Assembly: GCA_037893245.1 (NCBI GenBank)
Contig: JBAIAA010001105.1
Span: forward strand, 1 to 64,000
Origin: Crossaster papposus
Taxonomy: Eukaryota; Echinodermata; Asteroidea; Velatida; Solasteridae
Length of the DNA stretch: 64,000 nt
Reading direction: 5' to 3'
Part shown: in pieces, positions 56,301 to 64,000 of the stretch
Position numbering within the stretch: position 1 is the stretch's first letter
Layout: each line of letters starts with the position of its first letter
The notes under the pieces: model-generated
Databases searched by the model: none
Seen by the model: only the letters and a program-made list of their open reading frames with translations
Told to the model about the DNA's origin: nothing
Made by a program: the position numbers and the translations under genes

Positions 56301-57281
56301 TTGCACGAAAAATGTGGTCTTGCAAGAAAACGTTGGTCTTGCAGGAATGTTATGGTGTTATGGTTATGTGTAAGAAAAATGGGGTAGGGAGTTAGGGTTA
56401 AAGAATTAATATTAATATTATACTGGAAGATTTATGTTTTAACCTCGATCCTTACAAGATTCAAAAGTCAAAGAATAAATCTTACTCCAGTCCTTTTTAT
56501 GAATGTCAAATTCACGAAAACAAATTGTCAGCATGGAGGTTTGAAAATTCTAGAATAAAAAGGAATTTGTTTAGTGGACAAACCTGCATTATCATAAATA
56601 TTTACTTTTTCCCGTTGCACTTTGGTTCTTCTGGTTTTGATTAAAAGGGAGGCGTATTTGATATTTAGAGAAAACCTCTGACTTCCGGAGCTCCGTACCA
56701 ATGACATTGACAGAAGAAAAAACTCCCATGGTATCTATTCAGCATTCCCATTATTGTACCGCTGTCGTGTGAAAATCAGACCCCTGAAATCGGACTTCTT
56801 TTCTCTATTATTGGTTAAACCCTCTCACGTGACCGGCCACTCTCTTAATTATCATGACCATTACTTATTTAAGCATGCGCATTACTACCAATAAGTCCAT
56901 ATTTTATAGTCTGAAATTTAAGCTAGTACACCTGCACTGTAAACACTTTAAATGGGATTCAATGCACAGTGAAGTTGAACAGTACTACACACAATTTCTG
57001 AATCCCACAATTGTATTGTCATTTCCCCCCAAACAACCTATAGTGAGTGAGAGTTAAAGCGGACCGGAGTTTGTTTCTACCTTACCGGTAACACATATGA
57101 CTGCAGTGATAATGGATATCATCCAGCCGACCAGCCAGGCTTGTGACGCGAATTGCTCTTGTAGTGTGGGTAACATCACTCCCAGACCCTTGATGAGCCA
57201 CACTCTGGCCACACAGCAGACAAACATACAGGGAACTGCGTACCAACCCTGTTGGATCCGACAAGCTTTGGTCTTGCCCAT
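49970..57281 (-). CDS. SLC16-like (monocarboxylate transporter-type) gene, copy B
   Basis: Minus strand, exons 57281-57086, 53711-53568, 51364-50504 and 50091-49970 (196+144+861+122 nt = 440 codons plus stop). All three introns are phase 1 with GT/AG ends (GTTACCG/GTAAGG, TTATAG/GTCTCC, GCCG/GTAAAT, CGCAG/GACTTG, CCAG/GTAACG, TTCAG/GATGG). The start MGKTKACRIQQGWYAVPCMF is shared with copy A. The membrane layout fits a 12-helix MFS protein: TM1 motif GWYAV, VTGLLARPLEVMFGTRTV loop and TM2-4 in exons 1-2, then RALIGRC...YGWRGAFVILGG. A hydrophilic central loop rich in Ser/Asp follows (SSDQSKRNGSYQSV), then six more helices ending LALSLVVFLMEWVLARR. SLC16 proteins move monocarboxylates or related solutes across the plasma membrane; the substrate cannot be told. 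Non-coding upstream exons are possible. Confidence 0.8.
53047..53185. repeat. Perfect palindrome, 69-bp arms
   Basis: 53047-53115 is the exact reverse complement of 53117-53185 around a single base (G53116, in TTTCGTACGGTACGAAA). The two strands therefore encode the same peptide. (TA)n tracts flank it. Confidence 0.95.
53239..53363. repeat. Hairpin, 32-bp perfect arms, with hammerhead-like loop sequence
   Basis: 53239-53270 is the reverse complement of 53332-53363. The loop contains CTGAAGA (53288-53294), then a GGTGC/GCACC stem, then GAAA (53310-53313), the order of a hammerhead ribozyme core. Flanked by (TA)n. Confidence 0.8.
54045..55070. mobile_element. Nested fold-back TIR elements with CACGCTG subterminal repeats
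   Basis: The terminal block GTCACACCAGAACGTTTT plus GGCCAACGCGTGAGTA occurs on the plus strand near 54055 and 54357. It occurs inverted near 54760-54792 and 55018-55062. Between them are dozens of CACGCTGG / GCGTGTGAGTAACGCG-like motifs. The block 54110-54180 (AAGTCAAGTGGAACCGTGAT) is inverted at 54670-54720. This looks like one element inside another, or two overlapping copies. No transposase. It lies in intron 1 of transporter copy B. Confidence 0.75.
55071..57085. other. Intron 1 of copy B, no genes recognised
   Basis: Contains a short-period patch of AATGTGCGATGTCGCA-type repeats near 56175-56260. Otherwise no supported feature. Confidence 0.45.
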
Positions 57282-57797
57282 AATGAAGCCCTGTCTGATA
57301 TTCCGTAAATTTCCGCCTTCGCTGTGACAGCTATTATCCATAAAACAACCACCAATTTGTGTTTGTTCAGATGTTACCCAAAATCTCAATGCCGTGATGT
57401 TTCTCGCTGCAAAACTATTTTTAAACTAAACTTGGATCTCGCCCATAATGAAGCCCTGTCTTATATTTCGTCAGTTTTCGCCTTCGCTGTGACAGCTATA
57501 ATAAGCAAACCACGAAATATTGCCGTGGCAATTCTTTTTCTCTGGAGGTTAACGGTAAAGCTCAATGTTGTTATGTGTCTCGCAACAAAACCTTTCCTGG
57601 ACATGGATCAACGACTCCATAAATAAAAGCCAGACGGTTGTTTGCATAACCCTATGAATCCCAAGAGTTCCATATGGACTCAATGAAGCATACACTCTCG
57701 TTATCATTGTGACTTTACGTCACACAAATACAATCAGTTTTCATTCCAATGGGCCCTGGTGGCACATTACCATAACCACATACACTATTTGCATTGC

Positions 57798-60700
57798 GGC
57801 GAGTGAGGGCGCAAGATAAGATACTATCAGTGTTAAGTCTGGTTTCGTCATGGCCGGACGTGCTTGTCTTCGCGGCCGGACCGCGCCGATAGCCAGCCTC
57901 GGGCCGTGTTTTACACCGCGGCATGGCAGCAACCTAGGATTCAAGACGGGGGTCTTTTTTGGGAAGGTTTTGCCATCCCAGTAAAAGTCAATCGCACTTG
58001 TGTTTGCGAGTTTGGACATTTGTGCTAGTTTGAAGACCCTTTCTTGAATTGTATGGAGAAATGAGGTAGGATCAAACCACTTTTTAATTTATTTTGTTGG
58101 TGCAGCTCAAAACTGAAGGAGCCCCCCTTGAAAAGGGGCGTGTCGATTTGGTTTAGGGAGCCGTGCTCTGAGACAATTGTATTTTTATAGAAGTGCAGGT
58201 ATTCTTGTTTTACCTCACGTTTTGCGTTTGCTTCGGCAGAGTTTAGAAAATGTCTCCAGGGTGCGCCAGCATATAGGTTTGAATGCTTGCTATGCTTAGC
58301 GGTATAGAGTCTTCGTACTGAAGACATCCTTTGCACGGTTGGGAGTGGCTGCACTGATGCGTGACAATGGAATGTGAGAGCGCCACAATGGTCTATGCAA
58401 AAGGCTGGCCTATTTGTTTAACAATTAGGGCCAGGAAGGCAGGGTTTAATATCGTGTCCAAATGAAGTTATGTTATTCAGGCTACTTAATGTTTGCATAC
58501 GTTTTCAGCAATGAATTTTCAACAACAAAAAGACAGATGAAGACATTGTTCACCAGTAGAGGTATATCTCTTATCGCATTTAAAAATTCACTTTTTGTAT
58601 TGAATTCATATAATGCATTTTTACGTAGAATTCGCCGTGCGATTAAATCAGGTGTATAGTATATTGCAGTATATGCTGGTGTAGAGGCAGCCGCCATGTA
58701 GCACGCACGCATGTTCTCCGCATTCAAATGTCGTATAGTGCTCTTAGTGCAATCAGTGTAATCTTCGTTGATTGCTCTATTTCGGGGGTGTTTTTCTACA
58801 GATCTGATTTTCTGGTTTAATTGAGACCTTTATAAACCTCTACCCAGCTAATTATAGGTTGAGTTTTATTAGAAGTCTGTGTTGAAATAATATATTTCCG
58901 CTGCATATCTGTAGGAAAGCCCGTATTATCTAAATGTTGGGACTTCGGTGCTAATTCATACAATGGGAATGAAATATCGTAGAGCCTGATGGGTGCTCTC
59001 GCATCGTATGGCCAGTCAGAATGCAGCGTAGTCTTTATAATGAGGTGCGCAGCAATGTCTTGAGCAGGTTGACGGCTCGCAGCCGCAAAAATGCGAGTTT
59101 TTTGTACACGAAGGAGTGCCCCGCAGTATAGTAATGTTCCTTTTGGCAGTGGTGTTGGGGCCAACATGGTGACTCTGACTGTTTTGGGATATTAACAAAA
59201 ATATATATTATAAGTTCAATATAATTATAATGCATACTCGTACCTATTGTTATATTACTGTGCTTTATGCTCACGTTTTGCATGTGAGGTTTGTTTTAGA
59301 TAGTCAGAGTGCCACATGTTCTGGTTGGGCGCCTTTGCTCTGCTCTGGTATGGGGCTGTGGTTCTGACATGTGTTTCGCCTTTGAGTTTAGTACAGCAAC
59401 GCAGGTTTGGTCGGGGTGTTAGATCGTTTTAACCTTTGAGGTCAGTACACTTTTAATGATGCATTTATGTGCTTTTTGCGCGGCATTATTTTTGTGAGCC
59501 TGCTTTCGGATTAGACGACATTTTGAGTGTTCCTAATTGTTTTAGGTAACTAAAAAAGAACCACACATTTTGAAGATAGGTAACTAAATCACATATCTTG
59601 TCGCCAAGCCGGCTCAGTATGCTGCTCAACTCTGTTGATGAAAACTTGATAAGTCTCTCTAAACAATAAGACGATACTAGTATTTTTAGCCCTTTTGTTG
59701 CAAGCAATCGTCGTTCAAAATTTAAAAAAAAAAAAAAAAAAGATTAAAAAAAAAAAAAAAAAAAAAAACCATCCGGATTGAAATTGAAGCTTTTGGTTTT
59801 ATTAGAGTCCAAGAACACTGCCGGTTATCCCAGCATGTCTTCACTGACTATAAGTGCCTCCTTCGACGGTGGCAGATCCGTTTCAATCATAAATGTAAAA
59901 TTTAACCCGTGTGTAAAATATGTTTGTATATAATAATGCGATGCAACCTTTTTCAAATTTTGGGGAGGAAGCCAATTTAAGCGCTATTTAAGCAGAAACT
60001 TATTCAAGCCTTGCTTATAGGGGTTTAACCTGGGAGAAACAACCAAGGGGCATGTTTGTTTCAGGTCATTCCGCACAATATTATTGTGACCTAAGACACG
60101 GAAAAGCCGGCATGCGTAATCGCCAGGGTCCGTTCCAGGACAGTGCTAAGATCCCGTATTTTGCATAGTAAAAGCGATCAGGCCCGCTCTGGGCATATGT
60201 TCTAATTACAAGGTAGTTCTCCATTTAAGTCAAGTACATGTATATGGAATCCGCAAAAATTGTACAATTTAAAAGGGTTCTTGATCATCTCGGGGTACCC
60301 GGATCAGTATATGATATGAACCGTGTAGTTTGTGAGCACCCTATAGTAATATTCGTCTTAGTACCGGATTTGTTAGCCTTATTATGGATCTTCGATAAAA
60401 GATAACAATTATTGTGGGCAATTAACTTCTTTGAGGTCCAGGGCTGATTTGATTATTTGATCGATTGAGAGTTTGGCCGCTGCTGTTTGGTCACCGCTGT
60501 TAGTATATAATACAACCCCGATAAGTTATGGCTGTCATTGCCTTGCTTTTCATTTACAATCTCGTTTCGGTCGGAGATGAAATACTGCTATCTCACTATA
60601 CGAGAGCGGTTTTTAAATTCAACTTCTGAGGTCGAAGGCCATCTGGGGTCAAGTTTTAAAATGGGCCGGAGTTTAAAACCCTTTTTCATTTGAAAACTTG

Positions 60701-62023
60701 GAGTCCCGATTTCAATCTAATGTGGCATGTATGTGTTGTAGCCTTGGTGTTTGTGTCAAAGGTGAGGTGTTGAGGTCAAAGTAATTTAAGGTCAGTGGTA
60801 AAAAAAAAAAAAAAAAAAGTTTAGATTGTAACAATGTTCTTATTTGGGTTTTATCACAGTCACCTGACTAATACTGTATATTGACAAGACGGTTATGGAA
60901 GGAATACCAGGGGAAAAAAAAGAGACAAAGCTGAAGACGGAGGGGCAATTTAAGTTCACAAAATGGCATGGCACTACAACAGACGGCTCGGGCTATAGCG
61001 AGATGAACATTTAGTGAATAGGCTTTTCTCCCGCTGTGGTTCGGAATAAAAAACAATGGGAGTTTGCATGTAAGGATGGTTTTAATAGTTCCAGGTACGG
61101 TTTTTCCGACTTAATTGAAAAGCGATTCAGGTACGTGGTCGGAGTACCCTTGGTAAGTGCTCCATATTTCCGGTCAGGCCTCCGGATTCCAAGCAAATAG
61201 TCTGAGTTTGTCAACAAATCCAACATTACCCTCACCAGCACAGGTTTAAACAACTGTAATTGTTTTGCACCCTTAAGATCCTTCCCCAGGAAAAGGTTTT
61301 TAACCTCGCAATATGTTAAGCGCGGAGGGTTTTGTTCTGTACCATCTGAAATTCTCATTTTCGGTTTGGGGGCTGTAGTGAGTTACGGCTTGTAGATGTT
61401 GGTAGCGTTATTGGTTTTCAAAATATTTTCGGCGTATCAGATTTAATCATGATTGTCCATAGTGAAGAGCTATAATGCATTCTTGTTGGCAGCATTCGTG
61501 TTTTAGGACGAGCCTAAACAAAGGGGGGCCTTGACATTCAAACAAAACGGGGAGTGGACCCTCAAATGAGTCGTAGCGCCTTGAGCGGCGTGTGTACTAC
61601 TTAGGCGAATGGCAGCTTCGCGGCACGTTTCTTAGTGCTGGCTGGCTTATGAGTGCAGTCTTTTGAATGCATTTACGCGTGGAAATGACGCGCATTGTTG
61701 TTTAGCATCAGGTTTATCAGTCGCTGACCCTTTTGGTGGCACGTATAATGCAAGAAGGTGTGACCGACTTCTGTCTGTGCAGTTGTACTAAAAATGCTAG
61801 CTAAAACGCACAATTTTACGCTAGACTAGCGTGGGTACTTCTACTTCTACGTTGATAATGGACAGTGCGTCCAACTGGATAATCTCGTCAATTTGCTTGT
61901 CGTGCACGGTGGGGACCAGTGTAGATAATACTCATTTACATAGTGTGGGTGTAGGTGCGTATATTTACAGTGAAATCTGGACTTTGTTGAAAAAGCCACA
62001 TTGAGCAATCCAGTCCTGAATGC
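57798..62023. other. Gene-poor stretch, homopolymer A tracts
   Basis: No family recognised in any frame. The minus-strand frames at 58817-59167 and 61011-61358 (116 and 115 aa) have no motif I know and could be chance. Poly-A tracts occur near 59727-59768 and 60800-60818. Confidence 0.4.
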
Positions 62024-62470
62024 TCAAGACTGGGTGATGCATGTACTGTGACTGGGATTCCAAAGTGGGATTGTGCTGGGCATTAATGGATACCTGAATG
62101 CATCTATCCGGGTTTGATAGGGTAAGCAACTGTATGCCGAGGATCTTCTAGAAGTTGTGTGGCTAGGGATTGGAAAATGTGTATGTAGAACTACTGTGCA
62201 CTGCAGTATGCCAGACGGGGTCGAACTAGTGACTGATGGGCAGTGGTCTTTACTGACTGTGGTGTGTACTGCAGATTGCGACGCAGAAGACCTAGTATTC
62301 TGTTGGCCTTGGATGTTATGACGTCGTTGTGTTGATTCCATTTCATATTCTTGGTCATTGTTACCCCGAGATAAGGTGTTGACTCGGTCTGGTTAAGATC
62401 AGAGGGCGGGCCTGTGCCTAAGAAGGAACAGTGAATGGGTCCTGTGGGTTCAAATTGTAATCTAACATGG
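62024..62470 (-). pseudogene. LINE reverse transcriptase C-terminal remnant
   Basis: Minus-strand reading gives STPYLGVTMTKNMKWNQHND, then VITSKANRILGLLRRNLQ and KTTAHQSLVRPRLAYCSA. This is the conserved region following the RT catalytic core in CR1/L2-type LINEs (YLGV ... W..H...I..KA...LG.L.RN ... RP.LEY). Frames shift after about 62200, where the upstream-strand track continues as VVLHTHF. No EN or YADD region remains. The start of the remnant merges with the minisatellite unit at about 62395-62470. Confidence 0.75.
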
Positions 62471-63525
62471 TTAAGATAGTAGGGTGCCGTGGCCTAGTCG
62501 ATAAGAACACCAAACCCAAGCTCTGGTGTTTCTGTTGAGCAGAGTGTGGGTTCGAGTCCCAGTCGTGACACTTGTGTCCCATGAACAAGACACTTAACTA
62601 TAATTGCTTCTCTCCACCCAGGGGTACAATGTGTACCTGTGAGGACAGAGATGGTTATTGTGATTGATTTAGCCTAGTAGCGCATATATTGCAGCACAGG
62701 CTGTATACTCCCCAGGGAGTCGAGAAGGTTTAAGGATTGAAAATTACCTAGTAATCAGGGGTAATAATGTTGGACGCGCTTTGAGTTGCCCTTCGGGCGT
62801 GAAAAGCGCTATATAAATCCAAGATATTAGTATTATTATTATAATAAGTAAGCAGCGGACGGGCCCTGCGTTTTGGATTTTAATCTAGTGTATAGTTAAG
62901 TTCAGTGGATGGGAAATAGTTATAAGTTGCGCAGTGGACAGGCGCTGTGTGTTGAACTTAAATCTAACAATGTTAAGATAAAAGGATAAGAGAGAATATA
63001 AATTTCGCGGTGCACAGGCCCTGCGTTTTGAATTTAGATCTAACACTGTTAAGATCAATGGATCAGAGAAAATAGAAGTTAAGCAGTGGATGGGCCCCGT
63101 GTTAAATTTAATCCAGCAATGTTAAGATCAAAGGATATAAGAGAGAATATAAAGTTACGCACCGGATGGGCCCTGAATTTAAATCTAACAATGTTAAGAT
63201 CATAGGATAAGGTAGTATAAGTTCCGCAGTGCACGGACCCGGTGTGTTGACTTTAAATCTAACAATGTTAAGATCATAGGATAAGAGAGAATATAAATTC
63301 CGCAGTGGACAGGCCCTGCGTGTTGAATTTAAATATAGCTTTGTTAAGATCAGAGTTTAAGAGAGAATAACAGTTACGCAGGGGACGGGCCCTGGGTGAT
63401 GAATGTTTATCTTACATAGATAGGCCTATCATCTGAGGATAAGAGAAAATAGGAGTTACGCAGTGGACAGGCCTTGTGTGTTGAATTTTTAATCTAACAT
63501 GTTTATTTTTAGATCAGAGGTGGGG
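62395..63525. repeat. Minisatellite, 73-80 bp period, interrupted by a SINE
   Basis: Repeated unit GCAGTGGACAGGCCCTGCGT, then TTGAATTTAAATCTAACAAT, then GTTAAGATCAAAGGATAAGA. GTTAAGAT recurs near 62391, 62471, 62969, 63048, 63121, 63195, 63268 and 63345. The SINE lies between the second and third units. The leftmost units are part of the LINE remnant's sequence. Confidence 0.8.
62481..62850 (+). mobile_element. tRNA-derived SINE
   Basis: The tRNA-like head has an A box (TGGCCTAGTCG, about 62490) and a B box (GGGTTCGAGTCCC, about 62548). A body follows with CACTTGTGTCCCATGAACAA and CTTCTCTCCACCCAGGGGTA, then a tail AAAAGCGCTATATAAATCC and an ATT-rich end. It is about 370 bp, far too long for a tRNA. 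RNA polymerase III would transcribe it from the internal boxes. The tail resembles the LINE 3' end at 5882. Confidence 0.88.
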
Positions 63526-63699
63526 CCTCCGCGTGAGAGACAATAACAATGGACCGATCCGGATTTCACCATAAGCCCCGCCCACCTTAGCAACGGCTCA
63601 GCGACGCCATTACCTCGGTCAAACTTTGATGTGTGTGTACGCGTGTCAGTGCGATTGTGTACATATTCGTGTACACATTGTGTACACAATCGATCAACA

Positions 63700-63974
63700 A
63701 TGTCGACGACTCGACTTAGCGTTCTGCCAAAGGCGGTAAATTTGAATTCTTTAGGTGGGGACAAAATTAGCAAGCGGGCGAGAATTAAGGGTTACAGTTA
63801 TTTCAAGGAGGGGTATGTGCATAAAGTCATTTTTGAAGCTATGAAGGATAATCAAGTTGCTGTTGCGGGGAAATGCTATCGAAGCATGAAGAAAAGAGAC
63901 CCGCCGCATTGCTTAAACTTGTGTTTTGGAAAGGACGGGATCGTTGAAGAAAGTCGATGTAGCTGTGTTGCTGG
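63700..63974 (+). CDS. SWIM-type protein of a second ISL2EU-like element, first exon (partial)
   Basis: Starts MSTTRLSVLPKAVNLNSLGG at 63700 and reads GYSYFKEGYVHKVIFEA and GKCYRSMKKRDPPHCLNLCF to SRCSCVAG. Donor GG/GTAAGT follows at 63974/63975. C-x-C is the first half of a SWIM zinc finger; the C-x-H half would be in the next exon, beyond the window. From 63873 to 64000, exon and intron are identical to 14297-14170 reverse complemented. The 5' part, unlike the 14-kb copy, has a clean initiator and may represent the original gene start. The product probably continues into a YqaJ-type nuclease domain (inference from the 14-kb copy). Confidence 0.75.
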
Positions 63975-64000
63975 GTAAGTATTGGAAGTCATTGAAGTGG

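Larger units (their letters stand above)
49900..57797. repeat. Segmental duplication, copy B
   Basis: Direct-orientation counterpart of 28785-36375, about 21 kb away. It begins AACTTCTTGTGGCATCTTC and ends near CATTACCATAACCACATAC. Copy-specific additions are the AT-rich hairpin block (52965-53392) and the fold-back complex (54045-55070). It lacks the telomere tract, the heptamer array, the exon 1 insert and the hAT element found in copy A. Confidence 0.9.

Noticed and set aside
61011-61358. 115-aa minus-strand frame as a gene
   Set aside because: No recognised motif, no clear splice context, no support beyond openness.
62481-62580. tRNA gene
   Set aside because: A and B boxes are present, but the element is about 370 bp long with a SINE body and tail, and the cloverleaf looks poor.

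Overview
This window is eukaryotic and comes from an animal. It has GT/AG introns, non-LTR, LTR and Penelope retroelements, many TIR DNA transposons and MITEs, a tRNA-derived SINE, and an interstitial (CCCTAA)n telomere-type tract. The transposon mix (SWIM/YqaJ-bearing, XPG-nuclease-bearing, piggyBac and hAT elements, and a SINE ending GCGCTATATAAAT) suggests a marine invertebrate, possibly a deuterostome such as an echinoderm or hemichordate. That placement is inference. There is no bacterial gene organisation.

Layout. 1-0.64 kb: an AGGTCA-rich tandem repeat and a Helitron-type helicase tail. 0.8-2.0 kb: a TIR element carrying a dead RecQ-like helicase start. 2.66-3.40 kb: a hAT MITE. 3.67-8.77 kb: a large inverted-repeat structure holding a perfect 75-bp-arm hairpin and a decayed LINE. 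9.4-14.4 kb: an ISL2EU-like transposon whose THAP/DDE transposase (+) and SWIM-YqaJ nuclease (-) have interlocking exons. 15.85-27.66 kb: a complete-ended Ty3/Gypsy element (160-bp LTRs, 5-bp target duplication) on the minus strand. A 6.3-kb Academ-like transposon splits its pol gene and a hAT MITE sits in its 3' region.

28.8-36.4 kb and 49.9-57.8 kb are two copies of a segmental duplication, each with a four-exon SLC16-type (monocarboxylate transporter-like) gene on the minus strand. These are the only host-type genes I can support. Copy B reads through with matching splice phases (440 codons). Copy A has a 185-bp insertion with an 8-bp target duplication inside exon 1 and is probably a pseudogene. 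Several mobile elements separate the copies from each other by presence or absence, so each serves as the other's empty-site reference.

38.6-48.8 kb, between the duplicates: a piggyBac remnant, a Penelope-like element split by a TTA-flanked DNA element, clusters of two MITE families, and a nearly full-length CR1/jockey-group LINE with frameshifts. 54.0-55.1 kb: a nested fold-back element inside intron 1 of copy B. 57.8-62.0 kb: no recognisable genes. 62.0-63.5 kb: a LINE remnant, a SINE and a minisatellite that appears to share sequence with the LINE remnant. 63.7 kb to the end: first exon of a second SWIM-type transposon protein, cut by the window edge and identical over 128 bp to the one at 14.2 kb.

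Overall this is a transposon graveyard with deep nesting around one duplicated transporter gene. The strongest unusual items are the interlocked antisense gene pair at 9.4-14.4 kb, the transposase-nuclease element at 18.4-24.7 kb, the RecQ-carrying TIR element, and the duplication with precise empty sites.
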